Source: Dryococelus australis (Eukaryota; Arthropoda; Insecta; Phasmatodea; Phasmatidae). From it: 64,000 bases of DNA. Where the stretch lies: NCBI GenBank assembly GCA_029891345.1, contig CM057009.1, positions 299,809,466-299,873,465 of the forward strand, given 5' to 3'. Shown here piece by piece: positions 44,620 through 56,663 of the stretch (the stretch's first letter is position 1; each line of letters begins with the position of its first letter). The position numbers were made by a program, and so were the translations under genes. The notes beneath the pieces are model-generated. The model was given only the letters and a program-made list of their open reading frames with translations, made no database searches and was not told where the DNA came from.

Positions 44620-47600
44620 CTGAAACAAGCGCACAGCGTCACTCCAGAACACCCTTGCATATCAACACACACAGTAGCGGTGGAGCGCAAGAAACAATTG
44701 TTAGAGACCTGGAGATTTCGCGAGATCATTGGCCTATATTCTAGACTCCACATTCTTGTGTACAATCGTGCAACTATCAACTGAACGTAGGTTGCCTTCT
44801 GGGACAGCAGAAGGCGATGACTGGGCGTACATTTTATTGCATGTTTATTATTGGCTAAGGATTGAACAGGAGCTGTCACTTATCGCGTGGAACAATTGCA
44901 TAAGAAAAATGAAAGGCCGAGTACTTGAATTCTAGCTTGTCCCGAAAGAATCTCATAATTTTTCAGGTTTCTAACGATGGTGATTTTTCGTTAGTGCACC
45001 TGGCTGTCCCTTAGCTTACACTTCAACCTTTAATGCAAATTAGTACCATAGCTAACGACCTCCTGCTGCGTGATCCGAGAGTTCACACTTGTTAGCAAGC
45101 AACAACATATTTCGCAAAATTTCACCACCTGCTACTGGTCACCCCTGGCCGAGCTTGCTAAGGCACTACATTTTAATATCATGTAGACTCATGTTGTTTA
45201 TTTCACTCTATACCCTTCTCATATCGGTTCCTTACCAAGTATGCAAGTCTTTATGCTTCTTTCAAAAGCATCAATCTATATTTAGTCAAATTTCCCAGCA
45301 TATGGACGGTTGTTGGTATATTGCTGTGTCTAACACGTTGCCATATATCACCTCCTGATGATAAGTACTCTATATCATTCTATCATATTCGCCCATTAAA
45401 ACCCGGTAAAATTTTGGCAATGACTAGCTGTTGTTGTTAAATGGGGAAGGTCAATATCCGAAGAGCCAAATCCTGAATGTTGGCCTTTTTTTACCAATAA
45501 ACCAGTCAAAATGTCAATGAGCATATAGAGATCGGTGGAGCTGGGCAATTTATCAACAGCTTTTCTACTGATATCCACATCTTATTCAATTATTTGAGTC
45601 CAAAATATAGTGGCGGAACATTTGAGAACTGATCCCGATACAGAAAAGTAGTTGTTGTGGATAGAAAGTTTTGTGGGTCCAAGTACAAGAATAGATTTTC
45701 CAGGTAAATCACATCTGCACATTTGGAATAATACCTATCTCGTCGCAGGTTGCTTTTCTTAACTTTTATTTCCAGTTTGAATAATCTCAAACACCAACCT
45801 CAATTTAAGGACCTACCCATGCTCAGGATCTTCTGAAGTTAGCCGATTAAAATAAGCCATGTGTCTAGGTTAAAACTTCCTGAAGTTGTGTCATTTGACT
45901 CTCATGCACTCGCATTATATCATTACCATACTTACAGAAGCCATAAATGAATGCATTGCTGCAGGCTTAGCATGTCGAAAATTGTTGTATTGCAGATTGT
46001 GGTGGACATATTAAAATCAAGAGTGGTAATGGACATTGTTTCGGGCAGGTTGCCATTGTTGTGTGAGTACAAATATATTTCACTTTCTTTTCAAGAAGAC
46101 AGATACAATTTTTAACCACCTAGGATTTAAGTGTCTTTACATGATACAGCAAACTAAAATTTCGAAATGAGAACGGTATGTTCACATGTCGACACTTTAA
46201 GTGAAGCATGTCGAATGTAGTCTTTCAGTTTTTTGAATAATAAGACTGATTAGCCCTTGATTTTGAGCACAAAGGAACCAGACCTCTCTCATTATTCCAG
46301 ACAGTAAATCAAAAGCAATTAATGCCACCACGCCAAATTCACTTGAATATGCGTAAATAAGTGATATTCTAGGCATTATTTCTGCTTTTGTGGTTTAAAA
46401 ATGAGAATTAATTTTAACTCCCGAGTATGTCCACTCATATAAGTGTAAATTTCGTTCGGAAATATTTTTTTATTTTCAGAGACTGCAGTTCTATCATATA
46501 ATTCATCGTATACGAATATATTTGAAACACCCTTCCTACGCTGACAATCCCGCTGAAAAGGTAAAGTTTATTATTTATGTCAGACAATTAACGGTCTCCC
46601 GTGGGAACAAGGAAATCGACTTGCAATGTATTTCTGATCCAGGGGAAAGACAGTGTACTCTACGCAATTATACCATGCATAGGTAAAATAAAAATCCATT
46701 AAGTATATTTTAATGTATGTTATATCGAAGCAGTCATTCTGTTACCATATTTTAAGAGGGTTCTCGCGCACTGAAATAAATTTCAGAATTATTTCACATG
46801 TAATAATAACATAAACTCTAAACATATAAGCCTAGTAGTTGGTCATATGCCCTTCGGAGAACTCTCGGTTCTTACACTCGGCAGAAAACATTTAACGTGT
46901 TTAGTTATTAACATTTCGTTGACAGCTTAGTTATTCGAGACGGCTAGAGTAGTTCGTATATGCAGGCACGGGGAAGAAACTGGCCTGGATCTTCATCTAT
47001 TCACCATCGACATTCACCTTGAATAATTAAGAAAAATCTAATAGGCAAACCGAGAATCAAATCCATCCTCTCCAATGCGAGTTCAGTGTGTTACATCTGT
47101 GCAACCTCATTTGGTCGCTAGCCAAATAAATAAGCACACAGAAAAAGTGATAATGCCAGGGCAAATAGTGAATTGCCCAGTCCTCTAATCCAACTTGCTC
47201 CCGTCGATGATCTGTGCTTAGTCATGTGACATTTTAAAAAAAATTGTTAATGTTTACTTTTTCTTCATTGAAGCATGTGAATGTACAGATTTTCGAAATT
47301 TTTATGGAAATTACGAATGCAGCACTGTAAAGGTTATCGTGTTTTTAAATATGTAAGGGCGAAGATAACAAAAGCATTATTAAAAAATTCAGATTTCAGT
47401 TACACAAAATATGAAACGTTAACACGACACAGATAATTTTCCTTTATCTCCCCAATATTTCAGATAGTACTATTTCTTTAACTGTACAATTATATTCTGA
47501 GTTGTTTTAAATCACAGGTTGAGTGAGCTGCACACAGGAACCTCAAATATGTTAAATGTATCTAAATAAAATAATAATAATTCTTAACAACTACAAATAT

Positions 47601-47690
47601 CCACATCAGTAACAAAAAACTTATATTATACCAGCAACCCGCCATGGCTTCGTTCAAATTTTACGGAGTTAATAAAATACATACCTATAT
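44620..47690. other. Stretch with faint minus-strand open pieces and a tRNA-like fragment
   Basis: Minus frames at 45590-45790 and 45396-45578 are adjacent and fairly protein-like (RDRYYSKCADVIYLENLFLY; AVDKLPSSTDLYMLIDILTG), but a stop separates them and no family or splice site is evident. Near 47105-47035 (minus) GTAACACACTGAACTCGCAT and GGATTTGATTCTCGG resemble a tRNA-derived SINE head common in insects. Nothing else recognised. Confidence 0.3.
47035..47110 (-). mobile_element. Degenerate tRNA-derived SINE head
   Basis: The minus-strand word order TAACACACTGAACTCGCATT, then GGATTTGATTCTCGG, matches the pattern of insect tRNA-derived repeats (A-box part, anticodon region, B box). Strongly eroded. 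Confidence 0.45.
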
Positions 47691-47693
47691 ATG

Positions 47694-47975
47694 CGACCAC
47701 CCGTGACTACCTGCGTCTACAAGTGATTACCGGCGACTACCCAGGACTACCTGTGACTACCCGTGACTACCTGCGACTACTTGCAACTTCCTGCAACAAC
47801 CTGTAACAACCCGCGACTACCTGTAACTACTTACGACTCCCTGCGACAACTTGCGGCAACCTGCAACTACCCGTGACTACATGCGACTAATTGCGACTAC
47901 CTGCGACTAATGGCGATTACCTGTGACAACTTGCGACAACTTGCGACAACCTGCAACTACCTGCGACAACTTGCG
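47694..47975 (+). repeat. 10-bp minisatellite (CTACCTGCGA-like), about 28 units
   Basis: Degenerate 10-mers such as CTACCTGCGA, CTACCCGTGA, CAACTTGCGA and CTACTTGCAA run head to tail. All frames stay mostly open (Thr, Tyr, Leu, Arg, Asp repeats), but no start or domain is present. Confidence 0.95.
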
Positions 47976-48020
47976 ACATTTTCTGTGTCACATAGTTTCT
48001 ATTTATCCTTAATGGTTTTG

Positions 48021-48360
48021 GTAGAGCATGCTTAAAAATCAGTCAAGTAGCCATTTTTCTCCGACTGGTTTACAAATGTTGAAATTTCGCAAGTACTTTT
48101 TTTTAGGAATAAAACAGAGCCTATGTCCATCTGGAAGAATGTAGATTTCTTGCATTGAAGGAATGATAAAAATCGACAACTGTAATTTTCGTAGAGCATG
48201 TTTAAAAAGCAGCCAAGTAGCTAATTTTCTCCGACTTGTTTTACAAATTTTGAAATTTCTGAAGGATTTTTTTTTGTAGTTAAACATAGCCTTTGTCCAT
48301 CTGGAAGAATGTAGCTTCCTAACAGTGACATAATGATAAGAATCGGGCAGAATTTACGAG
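48021..48360 (+). repeat. Two-unit tandem repeat, period 170 bp
   Basis: Units start GTAGAGCATGCTTAAAAATC at 48021 and GTAGAGCATGTTTAAAAAGC at 48191. They share CTCCGACT, TTTACAAAT, TTGAAATTTC and TGTCCATCTGGAAGAATGTA. The following TTACATACAAACAAACTCAC resembles the 3' tail of a widespread arthropod interspersed repeat. Confidence 0.9.
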
Positions 48361-48872
48361 ATTAGCCGTTACATACAAACAAACTCACATTAGCTCTTCG
48401 TATTTTTGGTTTATATTTATGATATAAATATTTCACTTTAGATATAAATGTTTTTAATTCGTTCAACTTCGAAGACTATTAAACGACCTGTACGACAGTC
48501 GAAGAAATGTTGTCGTGATATACACATATTTATGCAGGCATAATTTAAAACGTGGAAGAAACAATTTTTAATGCAATAATGGTTTTAAAATAGCGAGTTC
48601 AGACGCCTTATTTATTGCATGGGTACAGGATATTCCAAATCAAAAAATAGTAATTTTTCGTTTTATTAAAAACGTCCCTTTCCCATTATGTAGTTACCGA
48701 CATCTAAAACAAGCGATGTAGACGTTTTGGTAACTATGCTCACTAAATTTATTAAATCGGTAGTTCATATTTTAAAAAAAATCAATGACGCTGGAATTAG
48801 GAAATTCTTATTTCAATCGGCAATGTACATATGTGTAAAACATATGCACTGTAGACACTTTGCTAACTATAT

Positions 48873-49253
48873 GCTGTTCACGGTAAAATGAGCACTTTTG
48901 AAAGCCTTGCTTAAGATCTTATGTAAAATTAGCATTGTCATGGCCATCATGTGTAGGTCGAGAGGTCGAGAGAAGATGTGGAATTATTAGAAAAGTATAT
49001 GTTCCTCAAATCTGCTTATATTTACACTTCGATGGAAAAACAGAAAGCGAAAGAAATAATTTAAGTTACTACAATTGGTTACCTAACATTTTTTATTCGT
49101 CTTTTAGATATTTCAATACTTTCAATCTATCGTTACCAACTTTACTGGGTGCATGTCACTCAGTGCGTCCATTAAAATATAAGCAGGCAGGGGCAGTGAC
49201 TTTTTTTTCTCCTAATGTTGACTTGGAAAATGCTTACTTTATCGTGAATAGCC
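48873..49253 (+). mobile_element. TIR family M, long-interior copy (381 bp)
   Basis: Left end GCTGTTCACGGTAAAATGAG, right end inverse (TGCTTACTTTATCGTGAATA). Same interior as 11257: CTTAAGATCTTATGTAAAAT, GTGGAATTATTAGAAAAGTA, AACTTTACTGGG and CTCAGTGCGTCCATTAAAAT. Non-coding. Confidence 0.88.
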
Positions 49254-49644
49254 TTTGTTCTCATGAAAAATAATATATTATTAAGTTTATTCTCTGCTGT
49301 AGTCACAATATTATCTTCACAAATTTGTAGCCACAGCTGCACGAAGCGAGCCAGTTTGCACGGTGTGCAGAGTACGCGACTCGATGTTAAGCAACTTTCG
49401 TTCGCCACTCCGCCAAGTGTCGTTCTCGGCTACCCTGTTGCTCCCTTCTCCTTCCCTGCTCTTTGGATCCCCCCCCCCTCTCTCTGCATGCGCGGTAGAC
49501 AGCTTAAGCCGTATTGGCTGGTGTAATTTTGTTGGTGCTCGACCTTCTGCTCGGCTCATCCCTCTGCCACTTCAACTTTGCACCTGTCCCGGCTCGTTCG
49601 TCTACTCTTCCTGGCCGCTGTTCGGTTCATGGACTGAAGATTAG
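49254..49644. other. GC-rich, CpG-rich tract, no assigned gene
   Basis: From about 49325 the sequence is GC- and pyrimidine-rich, with a run of nine C near 49470. Several overlapping frames of 78-93 codons on both strands reflect the composition. It adjoins dispersed repeat family A and may be its unshared left part or a promoter-like tract. Confidence 0.3.
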
Positions 49645-50010
49645 GTAGGCCGATCTCGCTGGCTGCGCACAACCAATCTCCGTGCCCCAACATCAAACTG
49701 CTTTTCTGCCAACACGTCCTGCGAAAACCGCGTGGTTTGGAGGTTAAGTTAGAAAACTGATTTCTAAACAAACGTTTTGAGATGCATGTATACTTCATCC
49801 AACCCATTTGTAATGCAGTTCTATTAAATTAAAATTGGTGCAAGTATTTTATTCATATTATAGTGCTTGTCGTTTAAAATTTAATATACAAACAAACACT
49901 TCTATCACTGTTGACCATGTGACTTTCATAGTTGAGTTTTTTTTTTTAGTAAGTAAATGTTGGGTACATGCGCAGAGGACGAATAAGCGGTCATCCTCAT
50001 CTTTAGTCAA
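49645..50010 (+). repeat. Dispersed repeat family A, copy 2
   Basis: Aligned with 5590-5955: CCGATCTCGCTGGCTGCGCA, CAACCAATCTCCGTG, CATTTGTAATGCAG, CAAACAAACACTTCTATCAC, TGTTGACCATGTGACTT, ATGCGCAGAGGACGAATAAG and CATCTTTAGT. Similarity starts and ends at similar points, so both are copies of one mobile unit. Confidence 0.7.
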
Positions 50011-50036
50011 TGGGTTGGTTAGGCCTTATTCATAGG

Positions 50037-50325
50037 AACAGGTGTTTTCCGCGAAGATTTTCATGGCCAGGCTAGACTCCAACATCCTACGTCGATAACC
50101 ACAACTTCCTTTGGTTATTGGCCTCGTGTCTACGGTCTACGAGAGAAGGCATGTTACTATGACTGAACCAATCAGAATAAAGTACTCCGATACTGAACGT
50201 CCATGATTTGCGAACAGACATATCAGACACGCGTCATTAAAAATCATCCAACAACGAAAGTCCATATGAACAAAAGTGTTTTGGAGTACAAATGGTCTTG
50301 AAACCTTTTCGCGAAAAACACCTGG
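50037..50325. repeat. Inverted pair of about 25 bp spaced by about 230 bp
   Basis: AACAGGTGTTTTCCGCGAAG (from 50037) is inverted as CGCGAAAAACACCTGG (to 50325). It may mark the ends of a small TIR element adjoining the next one; the inner sequence has no gene. Confidence 0.6.
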
Positions 50326-51279
50326 CCATACTTCTTCACAATGCGCAGTCTGCAGTCGGCAGTCGGCAGTCCAGCAGTCGGAGATGGAAAATCTTTATCT
50401 TCGACTGCTGACTGCCGAAGAGTTCCAACCAATCAGATGTGGCGCTCGCGATCACGTGATGTAAACAAATATTTGTTTCAGGACTGTTTGCTATTTGTAT
50501 TTCGATAGCGTGCAGGTTCACTTCAGTACATATTGCACGTAATTATGGAAGGCGATAATTCAGTTACGGAAATCATGATTACCTGTGCAAACAGATCCTT
50601 TCATGTTGTGTAAAGTACCGATACATATGACTAAAATTAGTGATGTAATAATCGCATATTTAAGTGATTCGAATGAACCGATTAAGATTATTTTTTGATC
50701 GAATAAATAATCGATTAACCTGTTCTAATCCACATATAAAAATTTACCACAAATAATGTATATTTCTGAAAAATTTTTTCAAACTATTCTCGCCAAAAAT
50801 GTTTCTGTTAACTTTTAATAATTACTGCTGCTTTTAAAATTGATTGTTTCATAATGACATGTTATTATTTTAATAAATGTGAAACATGTAGGTATCTGCA
50901 ATGTTTGGTTATATTGAAGTACATACACCTGAAAATCGTGAATGATCGAATTGTTTTGAAATAATAGATGAGCAGATTATAATTAAACAATATATTATTT
51001 TGCAACCTATTATCCCATCAACCACCTAGAATATTTAATTAAAATTATGTTTCGGTTATTTTACAAAATTTAGCTTAAACAATTAAATCAGTTGTTACCT
51101 TCCAGTTGTGTTTGGTGTATTGATATTATTTGGCTAACAGATCGTTTTCCGAGTGTTTCTGTATTCTAAAACTAATCTATCAGTGCTTAAAAACAATATT
51201 TTAAAAACATGGACTGCACATTGTGAATTGCATTCGACTCCCGACAGCCGACTGCCGACAGCGCATTGTGAACAAGGCC
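50324..51279. mobile_element. TIR element of about 956 bp with GTCGGCAGTC-array ends
   Basis: The left end (GGCCATACTTCTTCACAATG then CGCAGTCTGCAGTCGGCAGT) matches the inverse of the right end (CGACTGCCGACAGCGCATTG then TGAACAAGGCC). Subterminal GTCGGCAGTC/GACTGCCGAC direct repeats occur at both ends. The left one includes its own small hairpin (50360-50420). The interior is AT-rich and non-coding (60-codon frames only). Confidence 0.65.
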
Positions 51280-51699
51280 TTATACTTCGTCTACTTAGGT
51301 CATCGCCACGCTTTGCAACCTTGGCGGCTTAGTAATGGACTTCACATTGTGAATTGCATTCGACTGCCGACAGCGCATTGTGAACAAGGCCTTACGCTTC
51401 GTCTACTTAGGTCATCGCCACGCTTTGCAACCTTGGCGGCTTAGCAATGGACTGTACATTGTGAATTGCATTCGACTGCCGACAGCCGACTGCCGACAGC
51501 GCATTGTGAACAAGGCCTTACGCTTCGTCTACTTAGGTCATCGCCACGCTTTGCAACCTTGGCGGCTTAGTAATGGACTGCACATTGTGAATTGCATTCG
51601 ACTGCCGACAGCCGACTGCCGACAGCGCATTGTGAACAAGGCCTTATGCTTCGTCTACTTAGGTCATCGCCACGCTTTGCAACCTTGGCGGCTTAGTAA
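51210..51699 (+). repeat. Four-unit tandem array (126, 112, 126, 126 bp) seeded on an element end
   Basis: Units start with TGGACTGCACATTGTGAATT or a variant at 51210, 51336, 51448 and 51574. Each holds the right TIR of the 956-bp element plus TTCGTCTACTTAGGTCATCG, CCACGCTTTGCAACCTTGGC and GGCTTAGTAA. Unit 2 lacks one 14-bp copy of CCGACTGCCGACAG. Only a handful of substitutions separate units, so the array is young. Open frames here repeat the same peptide and are not genes. Confidence 0.95.
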
Positions 51700-53440
51700 T
51701 GATAATGTAAGATTTCAACGATGGCCGTAGGGAAAATTTACACGTGAGTTGCCCTTTTGGAGCATTGATGTGTTTTGAATTTGGTATCATGTTGGGCTAC
51801 TCAACGGTAGTTAGGGTAGCGATATTTCCGTAGAATTCGAAATTTGGTTTCGGGCGCCCAGTTAAAATTGTGCGTTTGGTTTAACTTACACAGTAGATGT
51901 GTGTGGATCCCTGAAGTGTCATATATTGTAGTTGCAGTATTTAAATGTTTGTATTTGAGTTGCTTCTGGCGTGGCTAGTAGTAGCGAGCTGCCTGAAAAT
52001 GCGATGGAACTGGAAAATGTTACCGCACAAACTCGCGCACTTTGATTAGCAGTCATTGGTAACCTACATGCAAAATAGCTGTAAATACTTACGATACTTG
52101 GGATTTGCTCAGCTTTTTTAATCTAGTCACAATTTTACTTTGTGTTTGTAATTTTATTCTGTGAGGCTATGATAGGCCCTGTTTGGGTGCCCTCACAGAA
52201 ACATTCAACGTTTTATGTCAAGAATTTTTAATATGTTTGGGACGAGATTGTTGCGTGACACTCTGAATGTAATTTGAAGCAACGTGCATTTTAAATTATC
52301 TCAGTTTAATAAATTGTTATCAAGTGTTTCTAAACAGCTCTTTGGTTTTATATATAGTTTTAATATATTGTATGATTTAATTCCATGAGGCTGTGGTTAG
52401 ACTCCTTCTGAGTACCCTCATGGATCTTTTGTATACTTTTTATGCTGAGATTCTTCTAGTAATACTCATTTTAAAATGCGTTATCAATTATTACTCAAGT
52501 GTGTTTTAAAATTATTGTACACATTTTGCGAGTGTTTTTAATGCTCAATTTGTTGAAGTAGTGGGTTTTATGAAACTTAAATAAAATGTATTCTTTGAAT
52601 GTTTTTTTGCATAACTTGCGAATTCCCCAAACAGTCGTGAAGAATCAGGCAAAGAGTATACCTGTGTGCTGGAATTTCAATGTGTTTTGTGAATTCGATC
52701 CTGCCGTTGATTAGATTTGAACTAATGCTCGCACCCTATTTAATCATGTCAAAAAATTGCGAGGGCCTGCGCTTGAACATCGGGGACTGGGAAAACCCAT
52801 AACAAACTTGGGATAACATACATAGGATGTTCTAGCTGGCATTGCCCTTTTGGAAAGTGAATATTCATCATAATGAAAGGCCAGATGTCCCTATTCAAAA
52901 ATATGTTCATATTTTGTATATAAAAAGGGTGGAACTGGAAATTGCTTGCTCTCGTGATATGCAGTCCCTCCATCTACAGCCAGACCGGTCATGACATTTA
53001 TCGGTTGCGAATATGGACTTCACAGTTCAGTTGATGTGCTCGTATGCGTGCTAAGCAGGGCATGACTCGAGACTCCAGGCCGAATGCCACTTTGATATTT
53101 GTAGCATCTTCCACATTCATCACTGTCTTGATACATTTATCAGTGCTTAGCTTACGATGAGACAGCATCTATTCTTTATGGTGTATATTTAGTAATATAG
53201 CTTACAGATTGTCTCATCTACACTCAGCAGCATCCATTTGCATGTTGGCAATAAGCAGTACCAATTCTTGCTTCGATTTAATGATTATGTGCTTATAGTC
53301 TTCGGCGAATCTCAGCAGCATATCCTAGTGGAATGTAAAACTCGAACTTGTCCCCCATATACATACTAATATTTGAGTCGTTTTTTGTTCCCAAACTTAC
53401 CACATTGGCTGTAGATAGCTTGTTCAGCAAGGGCGAGAAG
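51700..53440. other. AT-rich stretch, no gene
   Basis: No coding or repeat signal recognised, apart from two loosely similar segments (52155-52215 and 52385-52435: a CTGTGAGGCT/CATGAGGCTG word followed by GAGTACCCTCA-like words) that may be an old duplication. Confidence 0.4.
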
Positions 53441-54660
53441 TATACTGAGAAAAATATTTTGTCTGTTCAAACAAACTTAGTTTGCCACAACTGAATCAGT
53501 TATACTGTATAGAGGCAATAAAATATTTTGTTTTTTGAAACGAATTGATTTGTTGGTTTATTTGTTTGCAACAAACATTTGGCTTGTTTGATTGAACTAA
53601 ATCACGTTAATTCTACCGAATATTTTGCTGCCCCTACCAAATTATATGTTTCCTCAGCCAAATCTTTTGTTATCTCTAACAAATATTTTGTTGCCTTTGT
53701 CAAATATTTTGTGGTCCCAACCAAATCTTCTGTTTGTATTACGTTACAGTTATTTGAGGATATGTTGTTATATGCGCACGTTTACTAGTGTATTGACATA
53801 TTGTGGAGAGTTATCCACGAGCCACGGACTATTTATTGAAGAACATATTATGTACAAATACTACTACGAAACTCTTAGCATTAAATATTTCAGTATTATT
53901 GTAATACTACCATAGTTTTGTGAATTTTCGTTCTTAAAAATTTAGGTGTTCATAAATGTTTGAACATGTAGCATTTATTTACACATATTCCAGTACTCAC
54001 AGAGACATTCATTATTAAACTGAATAGTTTGAAATTATTTTATATAATTGAATACTTAACTTTCACACTGGTACAGTTCGAGATTAGAAATCTGCGTCTA
54101 TGTCTAACATGTAAACCTAAACAACTACACAACACTTAATTACATACCCTGCAGTTGAGCAGAAATTAGTTGAATTACTGGCAAATATTTCTATAAGGTC
54201 ATTGAAATCTCGCTCTTCCAAAATGATTCCAGGTTTCTCATTAGCCATTCACAAGAAAATCTCGTGCACGGACTTCTAACTTAAAAATGGAGGATAACTT
54301 TAAATGTGGGTAGTCAACAAAGCAGACGATAATCAACACATTGGAATAGTGTCACCAACAAAATCTTTGGTCGTTGCGAATAAATACTTTGTTAAACATA
54401 TATCGCGCGTAACTAAAAATATCGCTTTGTTGACAAATTTTAACGATATGTTTGCTTACACTAAATAAATGTTAAACGTACAGAAACAACGAAATTTTTG
54501 TTTGGAAAAAAAAGTTATTTGGCTTTGTGAAAAAATTTCATTTATTTGGAGAAACTGAGGTTTGGTTGTAGCCTACCAACGAAATGTCGTTTAGATGAAA
54601 CAAACTCCACGCAAACAAATGTATTTGGTATACTGGAAGAATTATTTTTCTCGGTGTATA
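53441..54660. mobile_element. TIR element of about 1.2 kb with arrays of ACAAATATTTTGTTG-like motifs
   Basis: The left end TATACTGAGAAAAATATTTT and right end (inverse of TATACACCGAGAAAAATAAT) form TIRs next to TATA. Inside, both flanks (about 53460-53740 and 54300-54620) are filled with loosely periodic (about 24-bp) motifs such as AACAAATATTTTGTTGCC. They give periodic Pro/Asn/Leu peptides in translation. The centre is AT-rich without a transposase. It is probably non-autonomous, with many repeated binding-site-like motifs (inference). Confidence 0.6.
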
Positions 54661-56663
54661 AAGTTTTGGTATTCGTAATTCCATTATATCTCGTCTGGTC
54701 CACGTTAAAGGTCATTATTGACCAAATACATTATATGTTCGATCGGGTGATAATGCCATTGTCGGACATTTTCGTCGATGGGTTGGAGCCATCTTATTTC
54801 AACAGAACAACCCGCCCCCCTCCATTGCCCCCCTTAACCACAGGAAAGACTGGAATGAAAGAGTTCAGACATCATGGTATTGAACTGCGACATGAAGTGC
54901 TACTTGTAATTTTTTTTTTGTGTAATTGACCTGAGTTGCGGAACCTTTTTAGAGGTGCGAGGAGAATTTCTGACTGCATCTCCTCCGAAGGATGGGAAAA
55001 AATTCACAAATCCTTTTTAGAATAGGTAAATACAAACACGTTGACATTAAAAATAAAGTTCAAAATGGAACAATTAGAGTCATAAAGAGAATCTAGTTAA
55101 TAAATACATGGGTCAAATTTGGAATAGAGATGCGGCAAGAAAATATAGGTATGGCGTTTATACATTACGTCACCCCACAATCACTAGTTTTCTCAGCCAA
55201 AACACTAGGCAGCCTCTCCAAAGGAACGCTACCTGCCATCAGCCAGAGCACCGAAGACTGCCGAGCAATCCCGAGTCAACCCAAAGCAAACAAGCTCTAG
55301 CCTCCCCTTTGCAATACATATAGCCAGAACTGGCTATTATATACTACGGCGTGAATACCCTACCTGCCGCAGAAATTATAATTTTCTGGTTACAGTAGTG
55401 AAAAAAGCTTTGCGTTCTCTTATTGCTATCACTGCTTAAAACCTGTAGCTACAGTGAATGTAGAGAGTTGTATATTATTGGTGTAAGGGGATAATTTAAA
55501 TTTTTTGTCACTAGGGATCGAATTTTTGTATGTTAACTATACATTTCAGTAAAACATTCCATGTATACACGGAAAATTTTTACAGTAATATAGGTTAACA
55601 TAATCTTATACGTTAATACAGGCTGCTTTACAATTAACAGAATAACTAAATATTTTCTCAATAACGTGAATTGGAGGTGTATATATATAATATTATATAT
55701 AATAAAATGAATATCAAAACACCAACTTGTGTTAGACATAAAAATTCACTTAAAAGAGCAATACATAAAATATCTATTGGTATGTCCATTTCTGTATGCT
55801 TATTTTTTTATTACATGCATACATTCATGCACCATCATTTTCAGTCATAATATGTTTCCTTTAAAGTTTCATGTTTATACAACCAGCATAATGTTTCTGA
55901 GCTCAGCATATTCAAAATATCGGCTCCGTTCGTTCAAGTATCATAACCTCTATCGTGTAAGAGAGATGAAAATAACCATTGCAGGAACAGTATTCAAGGT
56001 ATGGATGAAGGATATTGCCGTAATTTTTGTTTTCAGTTATTCTCCACCTCCATCATTCCACCCGCATAACAACCATCTTAGATTAATCTTAACTCACTCA
56101 GGTTGCGTATCCCATGACTTTTTAAGCTGTGTGTTCCGAAATTGTTTCCAGTAATGCGATGAACAAAATTAAGGATGTTAAGAAGTAAAATTTAAAATAT
56201 GACAAGAAAATGGTATATGTCAACAGTAACTATTAAATCAATTTAATTTTAAATTGTTTGGAATTTTGTACTCAAACCAAGCAATATGCAGTGTCTGTTA
56301 ACCGAATTCTATTCCTAATGTTTTTCAATACATATAAAATTTAATTATATCACTCTTTATATTTGTATGTCAATTGTTTGTGTATGTATAACAAATTGAT
56401 CTACGTATACACACTTAACTCTATCGAGCATTAGTGTAGGGTTATAGACTTACTTAAAAAAACTGAGAGAGTAAGAGAGAGCGCAATCTTATATTGTTTC
56501 TAAATGATAGATTTAATTAATGAATGCGTTGCCTGATGAAAGTATTCATTCAGTGAAGATCTTCAAGGCTCGTAACAGTTGTTGCTCTCACAGTGTGTGG
56601 TAATTATTTTTAATAACAAAAACATGATTTTAATAATTTTTTGTGTAACATCTTTAAAATGAT
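54661..56663. other. Stretch without a supported gene
   Basis: The plus frame 54546-54929 starts inside the preceding element and continues into a hydrophobic stretch plus a proline run (RTTRPPPLPPL); no splice context or family supports it. A 141-codon frame at 55729-56154 is AT-driven. A (TA)-rich patch lies near 55680-55705. Confidence 0.35.

Noticed and set aside
47694-47975. Possible CRISPR-like array of short repeats
   Set aside because: Units are contiguous degenerate 10-mers without spacers, in a eukaryotic context.
51223-51730. Open frames with a repeated peptide (ALRFVYLGHRHALQPWRLSN-like)
   Set aside because: The repetition is explained by 126-bp tandem units (a multiple of three) containing a transposon end.
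54546-54929. 127-codon plus frame with hydrophobic segment and proline run
   Set aside because: It begins within the right end of a TIR element, and no splice site or family similarity supports it.
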